A program made the translations under genes and the position numbers. This document shows positions 10,872 to 20,307 of a stretch of DNA of 64,000 nt, in pieces (within the stretch, counting starts at the first letter, position 1; each line of letters begins with the position of its first letter). The notes beneath the pieces were generated by a model. It made no database searches and was not told the DNA's origin. It saw only the letters and a list, made by a program, of their open reading frames with translations. Source of the stretch: Argyresthia goedartella (taxonomy: Eukaryota > Arthropoda > Insecta > Lepidoptera > Argyresthiidae); NCBI GenBank assembly GCA_949825045.1, contig OX463816.1, positions 13,573,579 through 13,637,578 of the forward strand, read 5' to 3'.

Positions 10872-11704
10872 TCCTCAGGAATGCCGTAAGATCTAGTATC
10901 TATCTTTATCAAAAGAGAGAAAAGTTTATTCTAAGACGCCTTCTTCAGTCGGTACAAGTTTCCCTGAAACTAATCTTGTCAATTGCACAGCTTGTGCGCT
11001 TCATTTTCATATCCTCCGTGGAATAGCCACTTGTCTCATTTCAAGTTTGTGCTAGTTCGCTTTGGATCCTGGATTGGCTTTCTCCTGGTCGAGTTAAAAC
11101 TTCTTCTTGCTTCTGTGTGTTTAAAATATATATACAGTTTTGTAGCAATGACTTGTGCTCTCTAGCGTAGTTTATAATAATATTTTTTAATTAGCTTTTG
11201 CCTGCGGGGTCGCCGACATGTCATTCAGAGAGACGGTGAGCTGAAAAAAGGGTGATCTTTATTTAAAAAAAACTCAAGTGAAAACCCGCGTCCATTTAGA
11301 TTTTCTAGCAAGTAATCTACTCTTACATGGCTTTTAAGAAAACAATCGACGATCATTTTAATTTTCTTTGATTTACCGCCGCCGAAAGCATATCACTGCC
11401 ATCTTCGTAGCGAATGTATTCGAGGACATAGAGCATACAAACACAAAGACAGGATCAACAGACGCACAGAATCAACAAATAAGTTACCTTCACACAAGAA
11501 AGAAACTATATAGCAAAGGCACGGTCTTATTTTCTTAGCGAAATAAGGAGAATGAGATTCACGAATAGCTCTGTTCCTACTGTAGACATATGTCAAATGC
11601 GACTTCTTAGGATGGTTCTCAGGACTGTGTGACTGAAAGGCATTTATTTTCATGTAATTTTCCAACCAACCTTCGTTTGATGAAAACCTGCTATTTTCGA
11701 CTAT
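10872..11704. other. Unassigned sequence
   Basis: No gene recognised. A 29-bp stretch at about 11216-11244 (CATGTCATTCAG...GGTGAGCTGAA) resembles the Jockey RT at 6118-6146, but is too short to annotate as a copy. Confidence 0.35.
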
Positions 11705-11955
11705 ATAATAATAATACCTTGGACACTATTTACACACATTGATCTAGCCCTAAACTAAGATTCCCTGTATTTTGGGTACTAGACAACGATACACGTACCT
11801 ATATAGATAAATATTATACTTAGATAGATAAACAATCCTGACTAGGATACAAACATCCGTTCTCATCAAACAAATATTTTCCCCCACCGGGACTCGAACC
11901 CTCGACCCTTGGATTCATAGACAGGGTCACTGCCGACTCGGCCATTTGGGTCGTC
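11705..11955 (-). mobile_element. tRNA-derived SINE, copy A
   Basis: On the minus strand a tRNA-like head with box A (TGGCCGAGTCGG, 11933-11944) and box B (GGTTCGAGTCCC, 11889-11900) is followed by a body with TTGTCTAGTACCCAAAATAC and ends GTCCAAGGTATT plus an ATT tail. The same family occurs at 34049-34303 and, split by a Gypsy element, at 53823-53975/59151-59205. Internal boxes would recruit RNA polymerase III; mobilisation needs a partner LINE. Confidence 0.85.
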
Positions 11956-12044
11956 AAATATGGATTGATAATAAAGTCCAAAAAGCGGTGAAAATTTGGC
12001 GGTCATTTTAGCGGGGCTTAAAACCAGGCGACTCATTAATCATA

Positions 12045-12148
12045 GCTGTGGCGATGGGATAGGCCCAGTCACGCAAACAGAGTATTGAATAACAGACTGA
12101 ATATCAATTGTTCCTCTGCTACCCCGTATGGAGAAGGCCTGGCATTTT
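12045..12148 (+). repeat. Dispersed repeat of about 105 bp, copy 1
   Basis: GCTGTGGCGATGGGATAGGC ... CTACCCCGTATGG recurs at 50239-50350 and, in part, at 32334-32385. Typical signature ACCCCGTACGGGAAAAGGCG. Non-coding interspersed family of unknown class. Confidence 0.6.
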
Positions 12149-13564
12149 TCCCCACAATACTAAGAACTTGCTCTGTGGCTTCAGCCATAAAATAAACGGC
12201 TGTCAAGGTTTTCGTGGCAGATAATTTACTACCTAAGAATGGATGTTATCTCCGTTTTGTCTTGCTTATGAAGGGCTTGATTAACGAGCTTTGGAACGTA
12301 ATAATATTGTCTTACTGCGATGTGTGTACGAAATAGGATAAACCATGTGTTTGCTCTGATATTGCGATTTTCTACCTTTAATACTCGGAAGGATATTTTG
12401 ATGAGAATTAAAGAAACATGTTTTCTTTTGTTTGGGTTATTTTATTTAGTGCATACAAAACTGCAATATAATTTCTTTTTTGGTAATTTTATATGTAACT
12501 AAACTGTACAACTTATAACTGGATAACTCTTTTCTGATAATTTCTCATGACAACGTAGAGAAGATAAAGCGCGGTAGTCAAACATGTCAAATGTCCACGA
12601 GCATTATCTTAAGTAGATTACAAAATGAAATAAATGTAGGGCATTAATTTTTCCGCCGAGGGGCACGGATCTTTACCCGAATATTAGAGTGTCTCCTTTA
12701 GGAGGAAACAAATGGACATATAATCCTCACTCGATTCCGTTTCGCACTTTCCCGCCTATTATTCTTTATTTAGCGCTGGCCAGTTTTATACATCACAAGC
12801 GCTTACAAAAAAAATAAAAACCCTGTTCCAAATTTGTAATTAGAGTTTTTGCGTTTAACCATTTTCCAGCCAGCCAGTATGGCGGACGATCGTGCAAAAA
12901 CGGTAATTTGCCGCGCCATAGCCTCGCCGCATAGGTACTCTCTTTTATGGACCCACTACATCCTATGCCTTTTGTGCTTGATGGCTGAATATTTCAGCTG
13001 CACTTAATTCACGTTTAAACGGCTGTATCGGACGTTGTGGAGAAATATAGTTTACATGGAAGTAGTAGCATGTGTACTGTTACATCCATCTAGGTACCAA
13101 CATTTTGATTATGATGATAACGTTCAGTAAATATTTGATTGTCCTTAAGGAAGGGCTCATAAAGCATAAAGATAAGTAATATATATCAAAATCAATAGCA
13201 AACATGTTTTTTGTGACGCTGTGTTAAGTCATGTTTGTTAACTTCTCGTCAACCAGGGATTGCAATAACATTGCCACTTGACAGTAAATTCCTTCACAAA
13301 ATATTTGTATGCGAGTTTGAGAACTAAGTTGATTATCTTCGCCGTCCGTCGTCGCTGGCGTTAATTAATAAAAGCCAGTTTCGTTTGCAGCTTCCAAGTT
13401 ATGGGATCTCATCAACAGTTTCCTTGTAACGATGGAGTTTCTGTTTGGAGAGTAATCAGGAACTTGCTCCGGCTAATTCACTATGGAATGTATTGTTAGT
13501 CGATGGTAACGTTGCGATACTAACTTCGTTTTCAGGTTTTGAACGCAACGACTTTACATAGTGA
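12149..13564. other. Unassigned AT-rich sequence
   Basis: No recognised gene or repeat. Only short ORFs of chance composition are present. Confidence 0.4.
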
Positions 13565-15084
13565 ATGTCTTTTTTTTTTAAAAGTCGAAAGAAAAAGGTC
13601 TTTATTATTGTAGACATTTATATAAATATGCTTAGCAAACGTATTTTTTTGCCTCTTCACTACATTGGACCACTAATGGGAGAAGCAGGGCGAAGATACT
13701 CTCATGGTTTTATTTTTAGACCACTTTAAAAACAGTGTATTCAACAAATAGGTACCAATATTACAATATTAGTTGTAATAAATAGTAAGCAGGAATAAAC
13801 AATTAGAAAGTAATTAACAGCGAGTTCTATTATGTGTTAGATTTATCCAATATAGTGCCGTCATTTAACCCCCTAGCTGACAAAGGCCATGTACAATATG
13901 CCACCATATTTTCAACTTTACGGCTTGATATTATAGTCCAAAGCCAATGAAAATTCTGCATGCCTATGCCAACCAAGGGGTTAAGTAATTTTGAAGATCG
14001 TAATATCCATTTAGAAACAAACTCGTTTTAACATAGTTTTAAATTGCTGAAATGGTAATTTCAAAATCTCCAGAGGTATATTGTTGTAGTACAAAAACCA
14101 CTGATTCTTGAAAGAATTGCTAACTTTCGCCAGTCTTAACCGAGGCGCAACTAGTTTGTGATTATTTCTTAGGTTAAAATTTTAGCTATCGCCAAATTTG
14201 GAAAATGTTCTAAGGTTCTTGCCTACATACATTATATTTTCGAAAATGAATTGACTGGCTATAGAAGTTGTCAGTTACTTAAAATAAATCTCTTATGAAG
14301 TCTGTGTTTTAAATTATAAATTGCTCGAATAGGTCTTTTATGTTATATAAAAATTGTTTGAGTATCCGCTGCTTTCCCCCACAGCAACATACCATAGGAC
14401 TATGGTATGATGTTACTACGAAAGTAACTAAAATAGACTAGCCTAGCTGTAACCACATGCGTGTTTTGTCTGAAGTTCCTAACAGCTAAGCCGCAGAACT
14501 TAATCTACCAACTCATTTAATTATGTAGGTTCCTACTGCAATTTGCTATCAATGGTTATTCCAAGTAATTTCGTATCAGTTTCTAATTCTAAAATGTAGC
14601 TGTCTAACAGTACACTGGTCTCAACTTGCATCACATTTGGAAGTGAGAATCGGACACAATTTGTTTTACCAGTGATTAACAATAAATTATTAACTGTGAA
14701 CCAATCCAAAGTTAAAGACATTATCAAAATCTTCTTTTTGTTTTTAAATCTTGAAGAACAGTGAAGTATCATCGGCAAACAACACTATGTCAGGTAATTT
14801 CTCTACCATAAAAGGCAGATCATTAATATATAGCAGAAATCGGAGAGGGCCTAATATGGGACCTTGTGGAACTCCAATTTTTACACCTGATCTATCAGAT
14901 GTAACGCCGTCGACTCCTGCCTTTTGAATTCTATTGCCTAAGAGTGATCTTAGTAGATACAACGCTTTATATCTAGAACCGTAATTATTTAATTTCATTA
15001 GTAGCGTGTCATGATCAACGCAACCAAATACGGGCCCCGCACTAGGAGTCAAGAACGCTGTCCTTGAATGCGCAGTAGTCACTT
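13565..15084 (-). pseudogene. CR1-like non-LTR element, 3' half of ORF2 plus 3' UTR
   Basis: On the minus strand the RT reads VFGCVDHDTLLMKLNNYGS, VKIGVPQGPILGPLRFLLYIND and VLFADDTSLFFKI (FADD codons 14768-14779), then frame changes lead to VNNLLLITGKTNCVRFSLPN and TDTKLLGITIDSKLQ. Below 14540 comes post-RT and 3' UTR sequence down to about 13565. The same family is seen at 35000-37060 (-), 49240-50190 (+), 51715-51965 (+), 28211-28825 (-) and 18297-19345 (-). Frameshifts make it inactive. The 5' side ends at 15084, next to the sequence hosting a hAT-like insertion. Confidence 0.85.
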
Positions 15085-15138
15085 TTCAGAGGTGTTTGAC
15101 GCGTGGAAGTGAGGTGCGACGGGGGCGTTAGACAGCGG
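15085..15138. other. Host sequence of the hAT-like insertion, ends in its target copy
   Basis: GC-richer than its surroundings. The last 8 bp, GACAGCGG (15131-15138), form the left target-site copy of the element that follows. Confidence 0.5.
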
Positions 15139-15909
15139 CAGGGTTGCCAGACATACAAGAAATCTCGTACCGTTACGAGATTTACAGCCTCTGTACGAGA
15201 TCGAGAATAATGAAAATCTCGTACAATTTTGTAGATTTCTTTGAATTGGCCAGTTTGTCCCTGTAGTTTTGTTTTTGCAAATGACGATGCGGAATGATGA
15301 GCGGTTTTTTCAGAACTTAAAACGAATTGAGTGAAAACAGACCTTAGAAATCTTCTGTGTACAGACACAGTGTGTGTGATACACTTTTAGTTGCCGATAA
15401 CGCTAAAGAACCAAATCATCAAGGAAATTACGTAAATTTCGAAACCTCTAAACTAAAAAAAAATATACCAGATTGACATCTGACAAACAATTATTATAAA
15501 AACAAAAAAGATTTTACCAATATACCTGACATTAAATATAGGTAATTAAAAATAGATGACAATATTATCTACAATAAAAGTAGTGCGTACATAAATTCAT
15601 TAAATAATTTATACTTTTCTATTGCTTTATTTGCTTTATACTTTACAAAAATATTGCTTATTATGTACGCAATAACGAAATGTCAAAAGACCATTAATAG
15701 ATTAAATTATAGAGATTTAAGTAAGAAACATTTTTAGAATATGAATCATATTTTCATTTGACATCCCCAAGCGAAACTCCTAATAGATAAGTAGTCTAAA
15801 ATGGGGATATTACATGTTTTTTTTTACAAAGTACGAGATTATGCAATGAAAGTACGAGATATTTGGCATCCCTGGTACGAGAAAAAAAGTCCAGTATCTG
15901 GCAACCCTG
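15139..15909. mobile_element. Non-autonomous hAT-like DNA transposon, 771 bp
   Basis: Starts CAGGGTTGCCAGACATAC and ends GTATCTGGCAACCCTG, a terminal inverted repeat of about 16 bp with a hAT-like CAGGG-TGCCA terminus. The flanks are GACAGCGG (15131-15138) and GACAGCTT (15910-15917), an 8-bp target duplication with two changes. The motif TACGAGA, in either orientation, occurs four times in the left 90 bp (15163, 15174, 15194, 15217) and three times in the right 80 bp (15832, 15853, 15876) but is not otherwise conspicuous, as expected for transposase-binding subterminal repeats. No transposase ORF. The AT-rich middle has no other recognised content. Confidence 0.75.
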
Positions 15910-16216
15910 GACAGCTTCGGCACCTGATTCGCAGATCAGTCGCTTCCCGTTCCGCGCATTTCCTGAGTACTTTATCGATCGCTGATTGACGATGCCGAAA
16001 AATAAAGTGCTAACAAGGCAACTAGGTGTTATATATTATATATATATTAACTAGGTGTTTATATCTATTAGGTCCTAGTGACTAGGGGGTTATTTATCTC
16101 TTTTATGTGTCTAAGTTTCAACTTAACCTAGGTTTAACCCAATTTAAATTTAGCCACAATAACCTCCAGCCAAACAAATATTGACAATAGAGAAATGTTT
16201 ATTTGACATAAACTCT
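15910..16216. other. Unassigned sequence right of the hAT-like element
   Basis: Begins with the second target copy GACAGCTT. Contains a TATATA run near 16032-16048 and a partly repeated AACTAGGTGTT unit (about 16020-16060). No gene recognised. Confidence 0.4.
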
Positions 16217-16633
16217 TTAAAAATTAAGTGTTACATTTGTACAATTATGAAAACTTAAATGTATGGTTTTATTAGACACAGATATTGTTGTGTTTTGAAC
16301 TTGAGTATTTGTAGTTGAATGTTGACTGTGTTGTACATGTTGATTGCTGTTGGGAGAGGCTGGTAGTTGTATTTTTGGTGATTCAACTGTCAAATTCTTT
16401 CTATGGGGAACTGAGGTGTCATCAACGGGCGGTGTTGGTAATTCTGTCCATGTTGGTGATATTGAAGCTCCTTTTGAAGTGGATGGGTAGGCTGGTTTGA
16501 GTTTAATATTTTCAACTATTTTACTGCTTATATTTGATTTATTTTCAACTGATTTTTCAATATAGACTTCGGCCACGGTACTTGATTGCTATCCTCCATG
16601 ACGCTTGATTGAAGTTAGATGAGCCCCGGAATC

Positions 16634-16673
16634 TGCCAGTAAAGTGGCAGATACGCACATCTGCCACTTTACT
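16634..16673. repeat. 14-bp perfect inverted repeat replacing the HxxR box
   Basis: GTAAAGTGGCAGAT and ATCTGCCACTTTAC lie about six bases apart, within the stretch where the recombinase should encode HxxR followed by SATLLADSG. One arm is genuine coding sequence (GCCACTTTACTGGCAGAT codes for ATLLAD); the other is its reverse copy. A template-switch event during replication would explain both the hairpin and the lost arginine. Confidence 0.65.
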
Positions 16674-17021
16674 TACAATGACCTGTATACATCTTTGGAT
16701 TTGGCAAATTTAGAAAGCTTGCAATATCTCGAGGTATTGAGCAAATCTTGTTTTTACCAATAACTTGTTTAGTACATTTTCCATTATAGTATTGAATAAA
16801 TAAGCGATTATTGGTCATGTCAGTGGGACGCAGTTCTTGATATTTATTGTCAATTTTCTTATATTCTTCACGGAAGATAAATGTTCGGTCTCGCTTGTTT
16901 TTGGTATCAGGCAAAGTTACTAGCAATAAATAGTTCATCAGAGTATTCCTGGACGTTGTTAACAGTCAAACTTAACAGTTCTTTGCCCCGACAGGCACCA
17001 TTAAGTTCAAAAACCAGAACT

Positions 17022-17130
17022 AACTAGAACAAAAAAGAAATATGCATTATATATTATAAGCATTGAATGTCATTAATTACTATCATTACACTGATATTGG
17101 TATTGGCTTCAAATATACAATGTGATTTAC
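17022..17130 (-). other. Probable intron inside the recombinase pseudogene
   Basis: On the minus strand GTAAATC (starting at 17130) follows the codons for LLMKL, and a pyrimidine-rich stretch TTTCTTTTTTGTTCTAGTTAG ends at 17022. Removing the 109 bp joins the two halves of the recombinase in phase, and neither frame carries homology inside it. GT-AG ends and length fit a small insect intron. The upstream AG of TTCTAG is an alternative acceptor but gives the wrong phase. Confidence 0.6.
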
Positions 17131-17557
17131 TTAGTTTCATCAGAAGAAAATGGTAGTCGGGTGCTTCGTTGAAAAAAGTCTCAATATTTTGAGCAGTCAA
17201 TACTTTTTACTTTTTTGAATTGTAACCTTCAGCAAATCTTTTTAGAAATGTGGTAAATTTGGTGTACATGTAGATTTGCACGTTGTTTTTTGTGCTCATT
17301 GTTGCTTTCAACATTGAATATACGCTCCAAAGTGTTGACGGTTGCAAATTCTTAGACAATTCTTGAAAGTATACTAGAAGTATCGACTCCAAAAACGACT
17401 TAGCACGTTTTGACGCCCTCCATTTGATAAATTTTTTATATGCTTTTAAGTACTTTTGTCTTGATTTTTGAGGCAGTAGATTGTCGACAACTGTTGATGC
17501 TTCATTTTTCATACACTCCGGTGATAATAATTTGCTTTCATTGTCACATTCAGACAT

Positions 17558-17836
17558 TTTTCATCAAACAATAAATAGTTAGCCGATTTATCCGGGATCA
17601 TATATGGCGGCAGAAGTTGTGTGTGCGTTTGTAGTCCGAAAATGCATTTTATATTCACTTTTTCGGAACATTTTTTAATTATACTTTCACCACTTTTACA
17701 GTCCTCAATCTAGTAGGTATCTTGCTTTACGTCTGTGCAGTAACCGAACAACGAAAATAAAACTTTTTGTTATAATGGCGGATTGTGAAGGATTAGGGAA
17801 AGGTCACCACAGATAAAATATACCTATGTGTAAAAA
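17558..17836. other. Region upstream of the recombinase pseudogene
   Basis: Would contain the promoter of the pseudogene if it had its own. No TATA/initiator pair stands out. No other feature recognised. Confidence 0.3.
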
Positions 17837-18240
17837 TAATCGAATCGAATATTACGATGATATCGGATATCAATATTCAATAAATCACAATAACAGTCAT
17901 TGATAGTCTTGATTTCAGTAAGACATATAATTTATTGTGACCTTTTTTTTAAATATTACGAAAATTTCATGAATTTTCATATAACGTTGTTGAAGTTAAA
18001 ACTTGAAACATGTTCGTTTTTAATCGATTACGATGAAATAATCGAATCGAATATTACGATGATATCGGATATCAATATTCAATAAATCACAATAACAGTC
18101 ATTGATAGTCTTGATTTCAGTAAGACATATAATTTATTGTGACCTTTTTTTTAAATATTACGAAAATTTCATGAATTTTCATATAACGTTGTTGAAGTTA
18201 AAACTTGAAACATGTTCGTTTTTAATCGATTACGATGAAA
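17837..18240. repeat. Perfect 202-bp tandem duplication
   Basis: The 202-bp unit starting ATAATCGAATCGAATATTAC at 17837 is followed directly by a second copy (18039-18240) with no difference that I can see, including a T8 run. Identical short ORFs in the two copies are a consequence, not genes. Identity suggests a very recent duplication or an assembly artefact. Confidence 0.85.
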
Positions 18241-18296
18241 TTATAATCGATTATTTTATTAAGATCTGTGTTCAATTAACACATTGCGTATAAATG

Positions 18297-18560
18297 CTAC
18301 ATGTCAATGAATAAATTTATAAAGTAGCTTATACAGAAAAGTAGCATTTTGCTCCCTCTCGTCGTGGAGCAAAACTTACTTTTCCGAATGAAAGGTGTGA
18401 AAAATATTTTACTTAGTGCTGGAAGAACAGATATTGGGCTTAAATTTGAAAGATCACGCCTGTCTTCCGATTTGAACAGAGGTATCAGTTTACCAGTGTG
18501 TTTCATGAGTGTAAAAGAACTCCTCAGGGTGGGTCTCATATGCGGGTCCACAGACAATAC
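18297..18560 (-). pseudogene. CR1-like RT scrap (N-terminal RT region)
   Basis: Minus strand reads MKHTGKLIPLFKSEDRRDLS followed by PISVLPALSKIF, the start of the RT domain in the CR1-like family found elsewhere in the window, then loses the frame. Isolated fragment. Confidence 0.7.
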
Positions 18561-18990
18561 TGCAATACACCGTGCTATGATTTACTTACCTGACGAGGTC
18601 TTCCGTAGAACTAAGAACTGGCTCCGATGCGATGGGGCCAGACGCGTCTGGCCAGCTTCTTGCTTCATCCCTCTAGGTCAATCTTGAGGCCACCAGGTCA
18701 ATAAAATTTTCCTTTCTTATTCTAACTATACGTGGCTGTTTCTCCGCGAAACATTCAATCTCACGCCACTATCAACACCGGTAACCACGTCTAAAAATCC
18801 CGGGGGGCTCTGAGCCCTTCAAAACACGAGGAGTGGAAACGTTCTGGGTAATACCAAAATATTGTTCAATCCACTGCGACCGGCGCACGGCGTTGCCTGT
18901 CAGCGAACAAAACTCGCAGTCGGAAGACCGATTTCTTCCAAATTTTCGGATTCCTACGCAGGAAAGCCCTCGTGACCATTCAAGGCAAGT
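18561..18990. other. Unassigned, GC-richer sequence
   Basis: No ORF with recognisable homology. The stretch contains GGGGCCAGACGCGTCTGGCC (about 18634-18653), a short palindrome, and looks like repetitive DNA, but the family was not recognised. Confidence 0.35.
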
Positions 18991-19345
18991 TTAGAACAGA
19001 CTCATGATTTCTGTATTTTTTTGTGAGACAAAAGTCAAGTGACATTTAAGTAGTTCACAGACCAAAAAGCAGGATGCGTTTCGATTTATACTGACGAAAC
19101 CGCAAATAGGCAAATAAATATGAGATATAAGGGTAACATCCGTAGTCGATCTACCCCTATTGAAACCGTATTGTTTGGTGTGCATTTGTTTTGTAGGTTT
19201 GAAGTGTGGAAGCATTTGATGGAGCATAATCTTTTCAAATATTTTAATTAGTGCTCGAAGGATATATATTTGTCTAAAATTTGAAGGATCACCCTTCTTT
19301 TCCGACTTGAACAGAGGTATCAGTTTACTGTGTTTCAATTTCTAG
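18991..19345 (-). pseudogene. CR1-like RT scrap, second copy
   Basis: Minus strand reads MKHSKLIPLFKSEKKGDPSN, then LRALIKIFEKIMLHQMLPHF and KQYGFNRGRSTTDVTLISHI, the RT start of the same CR1-like family. It overlaps in content with the scrap at 18297-18560, so the two are separate copies or a local duplication. Confidence 0.75.
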
Positions 19346-19357
19346 TATGTCATTTTT

Positions 19358-19867
19358 AGGGTTCCGTCTCTCAAAAAGAGGAACCCTTACAGGATCACTC
19401 GCGTCTGTCCGTCCGTCTGTCACATACACTTTTCTCAGGAACTATAAGAGAAAGAGTCTTAAAATCTTCTGCAAAAATACTTATCTTGAAAACCGCAACA
19501 TAATTCAAGTCTAATACGAAAAAAATATAGCCTACAAAAAGTGGAGGGTATATGCCAAACCAAAAAGAAAACCCCCCTTCAAGTCATGTAGGTTATCGTT
19601 GAAAACAGCTCTTTATAAATTTATCTGTGTAATTTTTTTATTTAAGTTTTGATAATTCCAGAAGTTACGATCAACAAAGTGCAAAAAAATACATAGTCTA
19701 AAGATATGGAAAAAAAAATACAGAATATAGAACTTAAGCCAAAGATTACATAAAAACCTACCGCGTAACGGTAGCCGCACCAATACCTTTGTAAACATTA
19801 TTTTGATATGAAAAATCCTAACTATTCATTCCAGACAGTACCCTACCATTGTACAGTGGTACGGAAC
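19358..19867 (+). repeat. Lepidopteran interspersed repeat, left part, split by the env-bearing retroelement
   Basis: Starts AGGGTTCCGTCTCTC, followed by GAACCCTTACAGGATCACTC and CTGTCCGTCCGTCTGTCAC, the typical 5' end of this family. It runs to GTGGTACGGAAC at 19867. The missing 3' end, CCTTCTCGTGCTCGAGTCCG and onwards, is found at 28170-28210, on the far side of the retroelement. The two parts form one interrupted copy. Confidence 0.85.
19864..19867. other. Target-site duplication GAAC, left copy
   Basis: GAAC here and at 28166-28169 flanks the two LTRs. Four bp is the usual duplication for Gypsy/errantivirus integrases. Confidence 0.85.
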
Positions 19868-20141
19868 TATTACGGAGTGGGTTGGAGAGCGGATTTTAAA
19901 AAACAGTTTTTAATATCACCTATTTATTTTACTCAAAATATAGTAGAAATACAGAAGAAAATACGTCTTTACTTGAAGGTGATCAAAACCGGTCTACCAA
20001 CTTTTCCACAAAGCGCGGTGCCGCGGATTATGACAAAATAACCGAAAATATCATATTGCATTGCTTGAAATGCAATGTGATATTTGTACCTATTTAGCAA
20101 TTTTATTTTACATGTTCACGTGAGAAATATGCATTATAACA
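19868..20141 (-). repeat. 3' LTR of the env-bearing Gypsy/errantivirus-like element
   Basis: 274 bp, matching 27892-28165 at all but one position that I can see (G/A within the TGCATTGCTT-AAATGC palindrome). On the minus strand it starts TGTTATAATGC and ends CTCCGTAATA. A G-rich purine stretch (CCGGGGGGT on the minus strand, 20142-20150) precedes it and is the probable polypurine tract. Near identity of the LTRs implies a young insertion. Confidence 0.9.
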
Positions 20142-20307
20142 ACCCCCCGGTTGAGATTGAGCATTACCCCTTAAAGTGATGCGAAATCTCCCAATTTTGA
20201 TCACCCTTACAACAATTAGCCATAGAATATAAGGTAATTATTAGATCTAAGACAAAGTCTTAAGTAAGTATTCAAATAGGTAAGTTCTTATGTAATAATG
20301 TTACGCT

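Larger units (their letters stand above)
16217..17557 (-). pseudogene. Crypton-type tyrosine recombinase gene, broken, with an intron
   Basis: Reads on the minus strand from MSECDNESKLLSPECMKN (17557) through the N-terminal SAM-like/core-binding region (QKYLKAYKKFIKWRASKRAK, LQPSTLWSVYSMLKATMS), an in-frame stop near 17208, and KVLTAQNIETFFNEAPDY. After an intron (17022-17130) comes NGACRGKELLSLTVNN with the first catalytic Arg region, a one-base frame change near 16950, VTLPDTKNKRDRTF, then YTGHC with the start of the HxxR box at about 16675, then ADSGAHLTSIKRHGG, a stop in place of Trp, and TVAEVYIEKSVENK with the catalytic Tyr. A Ser/Thr/Pro-rich C-terminal tail ends SFHNCTNVTLNF (16217). 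The domain order is that of tyrosine recombinases of Crypton elements and their insect derivatives, which cut and rejoin DNA through the Tyr. Two stops, one frameshift and a disrupted HxxR box make it a pseudogene. Confidence 0.75.

Noticed and set aside
11216..11244. Jockey RT fragment
   Set aside because: Only 29 bp of similarity to 6118-6146, too short to support a call.
17900..18293. Two near-identical short ORFs as a duplicated gene
   Set aside because: They only reflect the 202-bp duplication of AT-rich DNA; no motif or start context.
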